DNA of 48,523 nucleotides, from IMG/VR virus record IMGVR_UViG_3300009175_000009, positions 1 to 48,523 of that record; one strand, written 5' to 3'. Of this stretch, positions 8,911-16,184 are shown one piece after another. A program made the translations under genes and the position numbers. This stretch comes from a virus. Numbering within the stretch: position 1 is the stretch's first letter; the number at the start of each line of letters is the position of its first letter. The notes beneath the pieces were generated by a model. It did no database searches, was not told the origin of the DNA, and was given only the letters and a program-made list of their open reading frames with translations.

Positions 8911-9099
8911 TCTAGGTTCAGTATCATGCGAACCGCGTGCCGAAACACGCAAAACCTGAATTTCATCACCAAGCTCCTCGTCGGGAGCGAAGCCGTACCG
9001 TTCCTCAAATGCTGCGAGGGCTTCGCGTTCGGCGGTCTTCAGGCTTTCGGAGGTGATCACGACTGCCCGCCCGTTGCTGCGGCATAGGTATCGGGGCAT
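8896..9099 (-). CDS. Hypothetical protein (67 aa) overlapping a promoter
   Basis: 67 residues beginning M-P-R-Y-L-C-R; helix-rich centre. Its 3' third contains the sigma-54 promoter 8922-8943, read in frame as S-A-R-G-S-H-D-T. The same frame relation (S-A-Y-D-S-H-D-T) occurs in the gene ending at 19137. No family recognised. Confidence 0.55.
   Translation of the reverse strand: MPRYLCRSNGRAVVITSESLKTAEREALAAFEERYGFAPDEELGDEIQVLRVSARGSHDTEPRKVER
8922..8943 (-). promoter_or_regulatory. Sigma-54-type promoter
   Basis: On the minus strand CGGCACG-CGG-TTCGCATGATA: the invariant GG and GC are separated by 10 nt, as sigma-54 requires. It lies inside the preceding coding sequence and points toward the genes from 8708 downward. 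Confidence 0.75.
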
Positions 9100-9102
9100 G
9101 GT

Positions 9103-9477
9103 TCATTCTCCGCACGGGCACATCGGGCCGCAAAGGTGGTCGGGGCCGCTGGTGTTCGCCTGCGGCAGGTCATACTCAGTGTTGCGGGATCCGTCCGCGT
9201 TCCAGGCGGTCGCCTCCTGCATGGCCAAGGCCCGGTCGCTGCATACGGCGGCCAAGGCGTGCCAGCCGCAGTCGTTGCTGCGGGCCATTTCATCCAGAGC
9301 CTGGAAGTTCGCCCCGATCACCGGCAGTTCATCGGTCTGCACGCACAGGCACTGGGCGATGCGGGCGATGGCAATTCGCAGCCGTATCGCGCTGTCCTCG
9401 GCGTTATTCACCGCCACTTCGGCCAAATTGCCGCGGGCCAGTTCACGCATACTTCTGCCTTGGGGAAATATGGACAC
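9103..9477 (-). CDS. Hypothetical protein with C-terminal CxxxCxC (124 aa)
   Basis: GTG 9477 is preferred because GGAG lies 6 nt upstream; ATG 9450 is an alternative. 124 residues; the central part is helical and the C-terminus ends C-G-P-M-C-P-C-G-E, a possible metal site. Several dispersed Cys residues. Function unknown. Confidence 0.6.
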   Translation of the reverse strand: MSIFPQGRSMRELARGNLAEVAVNNAEDSAIRLRIAIARIAQCLCVQTDELPVIGANFQALDEMARSNDCGWHALAAVCSDRALAMQEATAWNADGSRNTEYDLPQANTSGPDHLCGPMCPCGE

Positions 9478-9486
9478 GGTAGTCTC

Positions 9487-9663
9487 CTAATGAGTTCGGT
9501 GGTTGACGGTCAGCTTTCGTCGCGGGGCTTTCCGTTTTGGTTCATCGTAATGGCTTGGAGCGATATCGAAAAGCGTCCGCTGCACGGGGGTGTCGTCGAG
9601 GCACGCTCCGATCTCACGATCAAAGCGTTCGACGCTTTCTTTCGGTGGCCAGGGCTTATTCAT
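9487..9663 (-). CDS. Hypothetical protein (58 aa)
   Basis: A short gene whose ATG (9663) lies 8 nt inside the end of the preceding gene. It encodes MNKPWPPKESVERFDREIG and ends with a basic stretch (KRKAPRRKL). The tight overlap and operon position support it; no motif recognised. Confidence 0.5.
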   Translation of the reverse strand: MNKPWPPKESVERFDREIGACLDDTPVQRTLFDIAPSHYDEPKRKAPRRKLTVNHRTH

Positions 9664-10141
9664 CTTTGGGCTCCTCGGTTTTGCCGTAGTACTGATCCTG
9701 CTCGGCCTCGGTCATATCATGAACGTGGATGGGCGTGGCCGAGGTGATATCCCACGTCCAGTCGCCGCTGCCGACAACCTTCAGTTGGCATGGTCCGTCA
9801 CGGTGTAGGGTCTCGTGGCCGGCAATATCGGCTTCGTCTCCGTCCGTGGGCACAACGTCGGGGCCTGTGGGCTGCGGGGCAACGGTGGGCGTCCACTTGA
9901 AGCTATCGTAGAACGGGGCCAGCGTGCCCGGAACACGGCGATACACGCCGATCAGCCGCCCGCCGTCCTCAAAGCTCTCGACATACTCGTGCAGTTCGGT
10001 AGCGGCTTCAGGACCATCGCAGTAGAACAGCCGCACGTCGCCGATGATCAAAGCCAGGCCGATCCATTCGCAGTTGGGATCGAAGTCGTAGCTGATGCCT
10101 TTGTATGTGCGGTCTTGACCGCGAACATGAATGCTTCTCAT
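9656..10141 (-). CDS. Hypothetical protein (161 aa)
   Basis: Start ATG 10141 follows GAGAGGAAA; the upstream extension of the frame lies in the previous gene and is discounted. 161 residues, beta-rich first half (IGLALIIGDVRLFYC) and acidic C-terminus. No family recognised. Confidence 0.6.
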   Translation of the reverse strand: MRSIHVRGQDRTYKGISYDFDPNCEWIGLALIIGDVRLFYCDGPEAATELHEYVESFEDGGRLIGVYRRVPGTLAPFYDSFKWTPTVAPQPTGPDVVPTDGDEADIAGHETLHRDGPCQLKVVGSGDWTWDITSATPIHVHDMTEAEQDQYYGKTEEPKDE

Positions 10142-10142
10142 A

Positions 10143-10532
10143 TCAGTCGATTTCCTCTCCGGTAAAGTGCTTAGTGCAGTACGGGCACGTCCAGTCCGCA
10201 CCGAGGGGCCGGTTGACGAACGGGTCGCCTTCCATCGGGCAGCAGAACTCGCAGCCCGAGTATGCTGCGGGACGACCGTGGCAGACACTGGCTTCAGCAC
10301 CGTGGCGGACACCGGCTTCAGCACCGTGAGCAAACGCCACCAGTGTATGAATCCAGTCGCGGCTAATCGGCCTGCCAGTGTTGCGAACGGCAGTGATATC
10401 GATACCGTTGCCGCCGTTACGTGCGACCTTAGCGAACGTCATATCGGTATATGTACGCCGCAGGGCGTTCAGGGTGGATTCGGTGACGGCGTCGTTGCCG
10501 CCGTTGTAAATAGTGATCGGGGGTCGCGGCAT
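10143..10532 (-). CDS. Hypothetical zinc-binding protein with internal repeat
   Basis: 129 residues. Residues about 69-85 contain a short duplication (HGAEAGVR then HGAEASVC), visible as a tandem DNA repeat near 10285-10328. The C-terminus has C-x2-C pairs (CEFCC, CPYC), suggesting a small zinc ribbon. Function unknown. Confidence 0.6.
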   Translation of the reverse strand: MPRPPITIYNGGNDAVTESTLNALRRTYTDMTFAKVARNGGNGIDITAVRNTGRPISRDWIHTLVAFAHGAEAGVRHGAEASVCHGRPAAYSGCEFCCPMEGDPFVNRPLGADWTCPYCTKHFTGEEID

Positions 10533-10535
10533 GGT

Positions 10536-10703
10536 TTATCCTTTCAGGTATCCGAGATCGTCCTTGGGCCAGTCGTGGCGGGCATACAGGGCTTGCCACC
10601 AAGCCGCCGCCTCCTTCTCGTCGGCGGGCTTGGGCTTCCAGCACTTGTCGCACGAACAATTCACCGCAGCGTGGCGTTCGGGCTTCTGTTTGTTCTTGGG
10701 CAT
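10536..10703 (-). CDS. Small Cys-containing protein (55 aa)
   Basis: ATG 10703 follows AAAGGA and lies only about 12 nt beyond the predicted transcription start of the promoter at 10727-10748. The protein is basic at the N-terminus, then C-S-C-D-K-C and Trp-rich. The start region is part of an inverted repeat (10701-10710 with 10724-10733) that could hide the ribosome site. First gene of the minus-strand operon. Confidence 0.65.
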   Translation of the reverse strand: MPKNKQKPERHAAVNCSCDKCWKPKPADEKEAAAWWQALYARHDWPKDDLGYLKG

Positions 10704-10726
10704 GATACGGTTCCTTTCGGTATCCG

Positions 10727-10748
10727 TATCATGCAATCGCCGTGCCCG
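10727..10748 (-). promoter_or_regulatory. Sigma-54-type promoter
   Basis: Minus-strand GGGCACGGCGATTGCATGATA with GG-N10-GC and the shared CATGATA. It begins 6 nt after the stop of the HNH/ligase chimera and drives the operon starting at 10703. Confidence 0.8.
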
Positions 10749-10753
10749 TCGAA

Positions 10754-11584
10754 TCAAACCTCGTCGCGGATTCGCAGGTAGGTCGGGAACCGAGGCACTC
10801 CGTCGTCGGTCAGTTCTTGGTAGCGGAAGGTGATCACGGTGCCGACCGGGAATCGGGACTCTTCGCGTTGTACGTCGTCGAACCCGCTGCCGACCGAGAA
10901 CTCTTTACCGTTCGTCGCCCGGCATCGCAGGGCACCGAGGCGTCCGCGATGGCGGCCCTTGCCCGCGACGTAGCCGATTACCGTAGCCTCGGCGTCGTGG
11001 GTTAGCCATGTTCTACCGTGTAGGACGTGCTGCACCGCACCCTTGCTCACGTCAAGTTCTGTTGCGATTTCTCGAATCAACCACCCGATTCCGCGTAGTC
11101 TCCATACTTCATGAATATCGTCTTCTGTCAGTTTTGACCGGCAGTGCTGCTCGCCCCTGGGCATTCGACCTTTGGAAACAGCATCTCGAATATTGTCTTC
11201 TTGTGATCCTAAAAACAGGTGGTCGGGACGGCAGCACCCACGGTTATCACAATGATGACAGACACTCTGGCCTTCCGGTATAGGACCGTGGGTTATGATC
11301 CATGCCGCCACATGCGGTCCGTACCCCGCGAACTTGCAACTCTCCATAGCCCGTGCTTCCGTGACCACCGAGCCATTCCCAGCAGCTAGTGGCATCGTCT
11401 ACTTTTGCAACGCGAGACCATAGACGGTCTGCGAGACTAGCCTCCCGATCTCCGATCAAAATCGCTAGCGGGTCACCGTGTGTTTTCCATCGCAGGTAGT
11501 GCTTTCGGCACCAACCGCGAGCTAGATGCACGTTCGGTTCGCTTGACCCAGTGTCTGACGTTCGCTAGATTTACGTTTAGCCAT
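10754..11584 (-). pseudogene. Broken HNH endonuclease fused to a DNA-ligase OB domain
   Basis: ATG 11584 opens M-A-K-R-K-S-S, then the frame breaks near 11525-11531; a second frame continues with CRKHYLRWKTHGDP and CWEWLGGHGSTGYGE. It breaks again near 11300-11310, after which the third frame (open to 10754) carries the HNH core (VCHHCDNRGCCRPDHLFLG) and an HTH-like region. The final 75 residues, from H-D-A-E-A-T-V-I-G, are a ligase OB domain closely matching the end of the intact ligase next door. So a homing-type HNH gene with two frameshifts is joined in frame to the 3' end of a second ligase gene. Two sequencing errors are an alternative cause of the breaks. Confidence 0.7.
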
Positions 11585-11649
11585 GACTGCACTTCTACTG
11601 CATGTTGTGGATAGAACAGCCTGGAGGTTGGCCCCTCCAGGCTGTTTGT

Positions 11650-11678
11650 ATTCTAGCCCAACTTGCGGAAAGCGTCAA
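11650..11678 (-). promoter_or_regulatory. Sigma-70-like promoter and 5' hairpin for the HNH pseudogene
   Basis: Minus strand TTGACG, 17 nt, TAGAAT. The start region of the transcript then folds into a hairpin of about 13 bp (AACAGCCTGGAGG pairing with CCTCCAGGCTGTT, 11628-11646 area). Confidence 0.7.
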
Positions 11679-12697
11679 GCTTGGTTTTCCGCCATTCGTA
11701 AGAACGTAGGAAAGCGTGGAACTCCTCGGTCGGTCAACTCTTGATAGCTGTAAGTGATGCGGCTGCCGATAGTCGGTGGGTTCGACCGCTGTTCGTCTGA
11801 AAAACCAGACCCGACCGAAAACGTCTGGCCGTCTGGCATCTCGCAAATCACTGCACCCATCACGCCTCGGTGCCTGCCCTTGCCCTGGGTGATACCGACG
11901 ACTCTGGCTTCCATATCATGTCGGGTCTTCACCTTCAGGAGGGTCGTGCTGCGGCGGGCTTCGTACTTCGACTTGGGCTTGCGAAGCATCAAACCTTCCG
12001 CACCCTGAGCTTCGACCGAGGCGAGGTGCTGCCGCAGGTGTTCTTCGCCCTTGCAGCGAACCTGTCGAACCACCTGGGCCGGTCCTTCGCCTTGGACGAC
12101 CTCGCGGAGGTATTCGTACCGTTCCTCAAACTCGCCGCCGTGCTTGGGGGCGTCGAAGACCATGTACTTGATCTGATGCCATTCCTCGCCGGGGTTCAGG
12201 CGACGGACGATGCTCATGGTTTCCTGAAACCGCTTGCGTCCGAGCCAAAGTTCGCCGTCCAGACAGACGTTCTTGGGCATCGCGTCTTTGAACCACTGCG
12301 GGGCGTGGAATTCGTTGCCCAGGCGGCTTATGAACTTCTTGCCGTCCCACCAAGCCCGAACCCCGTCGAGCTTCTCGCTCATGTGCCATCCAGTCGGATC
12401 TTGGACACCGTCCCACTTTTCGGCCAACAGTACGGGCGGGGCTTCGACCGTTGGTTTTTCGATAGCAGGCCGTAACGTAGTACTTGCGATTGATGCAGTA
12501 GCCAAACCAAGACGTTCGTTTTCGGAAGCTTCACCTCGGAATTTCTTCAGGTGCTTGCACGTCCTCTGGTCTGGATGCAGATGTTGGTTTCTCCAGGACG
12601 GACAGGAGCAACTGTAGGCCCCGTTCGTGTTCTTAAGGATGTACGGGTTTTTACCCGATCCTTGCATGGTAGTTGATTCGCCGTTTTTCAAGTTCAT
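11675..12697 (-). CDS. ATP-dependent DNA ligase with N-terminal SWIM zinc domain
   Basis: 340 residues; ATG 12697 follows AAGGA. Residues 28-52 form a SWIM motif (C30-x-C32 ... C47-x-H49), a zinc fold for DNA or protein contact. The adenylation domain follows: motif I E-K-L-D-G-V-R with nucleophile Lys109, motif III L-D-G-E near 147-150, motif IV E-G-L-M-L-R-K and motif V L-L-K-V-K. The OB domain ends the protein (VGSGF...GVPRFPTFLR). It seals nicks using ATP during replication or repair. The SWIM-ligase fusion is unusual. Transcribed from the sigma-54 promoter at 12732-12755. Confidence 0.9.
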   Translation of the reverse strand: MNLKNGESTTMQGSGKNPYILKNTNGAYSCSCPSWRNQHLHPDQRTCKHLKKFRGEASENERLGLATASIASTTLRPAIEKPTVEAPPVLLAEKWDGVQDPTGWHMSEKLDGVRAWWDGKKFISRLGNEFHAPQWFKDAMPKNVCLDGELWLGRKRFQETMSIVRRLNPGEEWHQIKYMVFDAPKHGGEFEERYEYLREVVQGEGPAQVVRQVRCKGEEHLRQHLASVEAQGAEGLMLRKPKSKYEARRSTTLLKVKTRHDMEARVVGITQGKGRHRGVMGAVICEMPDGQTFSVGSGFSDEQRSNPPTIGSRITYSYQELTDRGVPRFPTFLRMAENQA

Positions 12698-12731
12698 GGT
12701 TAAGTTCCTTGGAGTTTGTGTTTCCGTAGGC

Positions 12732-12755
12732 TACATCATGCATCTTACGTGCCAA
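12732..12755 (-). promoter_or_regulatory. Sigma-54-type promoter of the ligase gene
   Basis: Minus strand TTGGCACG-TAAG-ATGCATGATG: GG-N10-GC kept, -12 box ATGC. Preceded by GAATTC. It overlaps the last codons and stop of the HNH gene 12745-13395, where GGC-ACG-TAA encodes Gly-Thr-stop. Confidence 0.75.
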
Positions 12756-13395
12756 TATTTTGAATTCGACGGCGTATCAGAAGCGGCTTGCGGCCTGAAC
12801 TCATTTTGGGCATGGATAGGGCAATTTCGACTCCGTGTTTTTGAATACGTTCACGAAGCGTTCCCCAGGAAATTCCTATGCGTCGTGCCCATTCCGTTAG
12901 ACTGGCTGTTTGACCATTGTAAGTTAGCGGGGCTTTCCGAATTTCAGTGCGAAAGGCACGATGTGGGTCAACGTGCAGGCGGATATTCACAGCTTCCTTT
13001 GTAATGCCAAGACGACGTGCCCAGCCAGGAGCCGATAAGGTAATTCCGTCGTAAGTGTACATGGCCTTACGACGGTTGCCCTGCTGTTCCAGCCATGTGG
13101 CCCAGCGGCAGTTTTCTGGACAGTAGTTGCCGTCGTTATCGGGGTAGCGATCAATACTATGGCCGGGCGACGGGCGAGGCCCTATGTCGGCTAGGAAATT
13201 ATCGAATGACTCGATCCAACGATCACAGACGCGAATTCCTCGACCACCGTAGTTTGCGTATTCACGGCGGTTCGAGTTGTAGCATCTCTGTAGCATGCCA
13301 GTCCAAATACTGTATTCAGTTGGATACTGAGATCGTCGTGTAGATCGCCTGTATTTTCTTCGGACGTTTTCAACGCTAGAATGGCTTTTAGCCAT
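12745..13395 (-). CDS. HNH-type endonuclease with HTH repeats
   Basis: 216 residues. The N-terminal half has the phage HNH pattern W-x2-M-x2-R-C, NYGGRGIRVCDRW, S-I-D-R-Y-P-D-N-D-G and C-R-W-A-T...Q-x-N-R-R; this group is related to HNH/AP2 homing nucleases. The C-terminal half has two similar segments (LSAPGWARRLGITKEAVNIR and LTEWARRIGISWGTLRERI), probably HTH repeats for target recognition. It should cut DNA at a specific site and act as a free-standing mobile gene. The last residues (R-R-R-I-Q-N-I-G-T) are encoded by the sigma-54 promoter region. Confidence 0.8.
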   Translation of the reverse strand: MAKSHSSVENVRRKYRRSTRRSQYPTEYSIWTGMLQRCYNSNRREYANYGGRGIRVCDRWIESFDNFLADIGPRPSPGHSIDRYPDNDGNYCPENCRWATWLEQQGNRRKAMYTYDGITLSAPGWARRLGITKEAVNIRLHVDPHRAFRTEIRKAPLTYNGQTASLTEWARRIGISWGTLRERIQKHGVEIALSMPKMSSGRKPLLIRRRIQNIGT

Positions 13396-13457
13396 GACAG
13401 CCTCTGTAATAGGTTGTAGTGGTGAACGGTCAAGGTATAGGCACCTTGACCGTTCTT

Positions 13458-13486
13458 ATTCTAGCACGACCCCGTCTAACTTTCAA
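13458..13486 (-). promoter_or_regulatory. Sigma-70-like promoter and 5' hairpin for HNH gene
   Basis: Minus strand TTGAAA, 17 nt, TAGAAT. Immediately downstream GAACGGTCAAGG pairs with CCTTGACCGTTC (within 13424-13455), a 12-bp hairpin at the transcript 5' end. Confidence 0.65.
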
Positions 13487-13490
13487 GTGC

Positions 13491-13883
13491 TCACAATTCC
13501 CAACTTGGTCGTTCGATATCGGGCGTCCATTTCTCGGCCAGCAGGCAGGGCAGGTCGCCTGCAACCCCGACCGCTACGGGGGCCGCTGAGCGGCTCACGC
13601 GGGCTACCGAGCGTCGTGCGGCTGAAACTGCGACCGGGGCTGCTACGGCGGCGGGTGCTACCTGTACGGCGACCTGCTGGCCCAGGCGGGCCAGTTCTGC
13701 GGCGACTCCGCGAAGGGCCTTGATATGCTTGCAGGTTCGCATATCGGGGTGCAGGTGTTGGTTCCGCCACGCGGGGCAAGAACAGCTATACACGCCGTGA
13801 ACGTTCTTGATCTGGTAGGGCTCGCGGGCCGAACCCTGAACATAGGCGACTTCGCCGTCTGCGAGGTTTCGGAAGGCTGGCAT
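13491..13883 (-). CDS. SWIM-domain protein, remnant of a second DNA ligase
   Basis: 130 residues; ATG 13883 follows AAGGAAAG. The first 55 residues closely match the ligase N-terminus, including SWIM ligands C34, C36, C51 and H53. After an Ala/Val-rich linker it reaches L-L-A-E-K-W, where the ligase would enter its adenylation domain, but instead ends T-P-D-I-E-R-P-S-W-E-L. The matching OB domain of a second ligase sits at 10754-10990. This is therefore either a truncated paralogue or an independent SWIM protein that gained the recurrent W-E-L tail. Driven by the promoter at 13950-13970. Confidence 0.75.
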   Translation of the reverse strand: MPAFRNLADGEVAYVQGSAREPYQIKNVHGVYSCSCPAWRNQHLHPDMRTCKHIKALRGVAAELARLGQQVAVQVAPAAVAAPVAVSAARRSVARVSRSAAPVAVGVAGDLPCLLAEKWTPDIERPSWEL

Positions 13884-13949
13884 GGTACTTTCCTTCGGTT
13901 GGGTGGCCGGGCCGCGTGGGGCCGGCAGGGTGTATTTTTCTACCGACCA

Positions 13950-13970
13950 TATCATGCGAACGCCGTGCCA
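13950..13970 (-). promoter_or_regulatory. Sigma-54-type promoter (divergent pair, left)
   Basis: Minus strand TGGCACGGCGTTCGCATGATA; GG-N10-GC. Serves the SWIM gene at 13883. It is back to back with the promoter at 14066, leaving about 95 bp that would hold any shared activator site. Confidence 0.85.
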
Positions 13971-14065
13971 GGCCGCATTAAAACCAGACACGTAATATGG
14001 TGGGCCGGGCGGAGCGGAAACGGGCAAAACGGGCCGGATTTAGGCCAATACGAATTCTGATTCAC

Positions 14066-14086
14066 TGGCACGCCGTTCGCATGATA
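14066..14086 (+). promoter_or_regulatory. Sigma-54-type promoter (divergent pair, right)
   Basis: TGGCACGCCGTTCGCATGATA, GG-N10-GC, preceded by GAATTC. Serves the gene starting at 14157. Confidence 0.85.
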
Positions 14087-14156
14087 TGCCCCGTAGAAAA
14101 CACGAACCCGCCGAGGCAGGCACCCCGCCCGCCGAGGCCCAACCAAGGAAAAAGCC

Positions 14157-14852
14157 ATGCCCGCTACGATTAGAAGCTTTCTGGACACGCAGTTACACGC
14201 CGGCTGCAACATCATCAGCCTTGCCTACATCAGCAAGAAGACAGCAGGCGACGGCCTTTTGCAAAAGAGCCGAGCGACCGGCCAGCCGACCTCCGAGGTT
14301 TATCTGATGGGGGTGCAGCGTGAGGCCCAAGGTCGGTTTTTCCTGGGGTTCGACTACGCCAAGAACGTCGACGCCCAGCGGGAACGCGAGGGCAAAGCCG
14401 GCGACCCCTACGTGGTCGAGGGCCTGTGGTGCGACAAGGACGGCAACGCCAAGGGCCGCCACTTTGCCGACTACCCCAGCTTGGTTTTCCACGTTGACCG
14501 GCCCGCCAGCGAGTACCTTTACACGCGACCGTACCAGGACAAACAGGGGAGGATTCAGAAAGAGTACAGCGTGTGGCGGGATATCGCTACCCAGCGGATC
14601 CTGACCGCCGAAGAGGTGGCCGACCTCAAGGCCAACTACCTGCCCAAGGTCAGCCCGAGCAAGAAGCAGGATTTGGCGAAGGAAATCCCGGTGCGGGTTT
14701 TCAAACTGGAAACCATGTTCGCCCTCAAGGTCAAGGGCAAGGGCGAGTGGGTTTACCTTACCGAAGACCGCCCGAGCCGAGCCGAGCGAGTTGTGGCCCG
14801 CCGCCGCATGCAAACCGCCAACGCCGAACTTCGGCCCACCTGGGAAATCTGA
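14157..14852 (+). CDS. Hypothetical protein with R-P-T-W-E-I tail (231 aa)
   Basis: 231 residues; AAGGAAAAAGCC precedes the ATG. Mixed alpha/beta composition with many aromatic and charged residues; no membrane segment. The C-terminus R-P-T-W-E-I belongs to the recurrent tail family of this genome. No domain recognised. Confidence 0.65.
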   Translation: MPATIRSFLDTQLHAGCNIISLAYISKKTAGDGLLQKSRATGQPTSEVYLMGVQREAQGRFFLGFDYAKNVDAQREREGKAGDPYVVEGLWCDKDGNAKGRHFADYPSLVFHVDRPASEYLYTRPYQDKQGRIQKEYSVWRDIATQRILTAEEVADLKANYLPKVSPSKKQDLAKEIPVRVFKLETMFALKVKGKGEWVYLTEDRPSRAERVVARRRMQTANAELRPTWEI

Positions 14853-14854
14853 GG

Positions 14855-14881
14855 TTGACCTCGGGCTAGACAAACTATAAT
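14855..14881 (+). promoter_or_regulatory. Sigma-70-like promoter of the endonuclease VII gene
   Basis: TTGACC, 15 nt, TATAAT; the spacing is short for sigma-70 unless the -35 is read one base earlier. It directly precedes the interleaved stem leader 14886-14972. Confidence 0.6.
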
Positions 14882-14885
14882 ACTA

Positions 14886-14972
14886 GTGTTGTCAGCACAT
14901 ACCCCAAACACCCCCGTCCCGCAGAGGCTCTGCATCTTCTAGATGCTGTGCTGACAACACCTGCGGGGCGGG
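14886..14972 (+). promoter_or_regulatory. Interleaved-stem leader (copy 3) before endonuclease VII-like gene
   Basis: Stem b GTGTTGTCAGCACA (14886-14899) pairs with b' (14947-14960), 14 bp. Stem d CCCGTCCCGCAG (14913-14924) pairs with d' CTGCGGGGCGGG (14961-14972), 12 bp, followed by CTTTTAATT. Order b-d-b'-d' with no gap between b' and d' makes the full stems mutually exclusive, as in attenuators: d:d' plus the T-run looks like a terminator and b:b' like an antiterminator. GCATCT/AGATGC forms a small inner hairpin. Confidence 0.65.
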
Positions 14973-14989
14973 CTTTTAATTCAACGATC

Positions 14990-15664
14990 ATGCCGTACAA
15001 AAACCCTGCCGACAAAAAGGCGAATGACGCACGACGTGCGGCGGCTATCCTTGCTGACCCTGTTCAACGGGAGAGACGCAATGCACGGCATTGTAAGAAC
15101 TATGCCCGCCTCAAAAAGAACTCATCTTGGTGTAGGAAACGAGCCGAGGATTCGCACCGCCGCAACCAAACCAAATACTACGCTGATGTGGCGGCATCCC
15201 GCAAGCTCGTGCGGGAGCGGTTATCGCAAATGCGGGTGGCCAACACAGGCAATATCAACGGAAAAACCAAGGCGTATCGCCAACAGCACCGGAAGCAAAT
15301 CAACGCCAGTACCAAGGCATGGCTGGTGGCCCATCCTGAACGGGCCAAAGCGTACCGGCGGGCGGCACATCTTCAGGCAAAATATAAGATGACCCACAAA
15401 ACATACGAGGAGATGTTTAACGCTCAGGGTGGCGTATGTGCTGCGTGCGGTCAGCCTGAAACAAGTAAACGGCTAGGAGTGATTCGGCACATGCACGTCG
15501 ATCACGACCACGCCACCGGCAAGGTGCGAGCCCTATTGTGCCACAGATGTAATTCCGCCCTTGGACTTCTCAAGGACGACCGAACACTGGTGGCTAACCT
15601 GCTACTCTACATCAGCAAGTACCAACCCGTCACCCGCCGAAGAATTCAAACTGTTGGCACATGA
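14990..15664 (+). CDS. Endonuclease VII-like HNH nuclease
   Basis: 224 residues from ATG 14990 (M-P-Y-K-N-P-A-D). The C-terminal half has the recombination endonuclease VII pattern: C-A-A-C-G zinc pair, V-D-H-D-H-A-T-G catalytic core, then L-L-C-H-R-C-N zinc pair. The N-terminal half is basic and helical, probably DNA binding. In phages this fold either resolves branched DNA or acts as a homing nuclease; the isolated position, own promoter and leader favour a mobile gene. The end (R-R-R-I-Q-T-V-G-T) is encoded by the sigma-54 promoter region. Confidence 0.85.
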   Translation: MPYKNPADKKANDARRAAAILADPVQRERRNARHCKNYARLKKNSSWCRKRAEDSHRRNQTKYYADVAASRKLVRERLSQMRVANTGNINGKTKAYRQQHRKQINASTKAWLVAHPERAKAYRRAAHLQAKYKMTHKTYEEMFNAQGGVCAACGQPETSKRLGVIRHMHVDHDHATGKVRALLCHRCNSALGLLKDDRTLVANLLLYISKYQPVTRRRIQTVGT

Positions 15665-15675
15665 CGTGCATGATA
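15655..15675 (+). promoter_or_regulatory. Sigma-54-type promoter
   Basis: TGGCACATGACGTGCATGATA, GG-N10-GC, preceded by GAATTC. The nuclease stop (TGA) lies inside it. Drives the two genes from 15699. Confidence 0.8.
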
Positions 15676-15698
15676 CGACCAGCGAAAGGAACTGAATT

Positions 15699-15893
15699 AT
15701 GAGAATTAGAAGACCAGCAGTCGAATGCCCAAACTGGTGCCCGTACAAGACCTATACGTGGACGACCAAACAACTGGCCGCGTGGTATCTCAAGTATGGC
15801 GAATGGTGCCAGTACGATGGCCGTGTGTGGGTGCCCGTGACGAAACGTCTCGGTGGCGGAGTAGTGAGTGTCAGATTCAAGGAGAAGGTGTAG
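15699..15893 (+). CDS. Hypothetical protein (64 aa)
   Basis: GAAAGGAACTGAATT precedes the ATG. 64 residues, Trp/Tyr-rich and basic, with C-P-N-W-C. Possibly a small beta protein. First gene after the promoter at 15655. Confidence 0.6.
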   Translation: MRIRRPAVECPNWCPYKTYTWTTKQLAAWYLKYGEWCQYDGRVWVPVTKRLGGGVVSVRFKEKV

Positions 15894-15896
15894 GCT

Positions 15897-16151
15897 ATGA
15901 ACGTCGGTGACATATTCTACAACACGCAGGACGAGCCATCACTGCCCGGCGTTCCGCCGTTCAAGAAGGGATTCTACAAGGTCATCAGCATCCGCGACAG
16001 CCTGCTCCTGCGACACCTGAAACCGCACCAGCGGCGGATGTACGAAATCCGCCGTTGCACCAAGAACGGTGGCAAACTGATGAAGTACCACAACGACTGG
16101 TGCTGTACGAAGCTCGACGCGTGGTTGGCGTCCGGTCGGCTACAGCAATAA
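15897..16151 (+). CDS. Hypothetical protein (84 aa)
   Basis: Begins 4 nt after the previous stop. 84 residues, beta-rich with a basic centre (RRMYEIRRCTK). Ends just before the promoter at 16159. Function unknown. Confidence 0.6.
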   Translation: MNVGDIFYNTQDEPSLPGVPPFKKGFYKVISIRDSLLLRHLKPHQRRMYEIRRCTKNGGKLMKYHNDWCCTKLDAWLASGRLQQ

Positions 16152-16158
16152 ATACGAA

Positions 16159-16179
16159 CGGCACGCCGGTTGCATGATA
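16159..16179 (+). promoter_or_regulatory. Sigma-54-type promoter
   Basis: CGGCACGCCGGTTGCATGATA, GG-N10-GC. No gene follows for about 280 nt; the first product would be the hairpin-rich RNA at 16185-16305. Confidence 0.8.
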
Positions 16180-16184
16180 AGACC

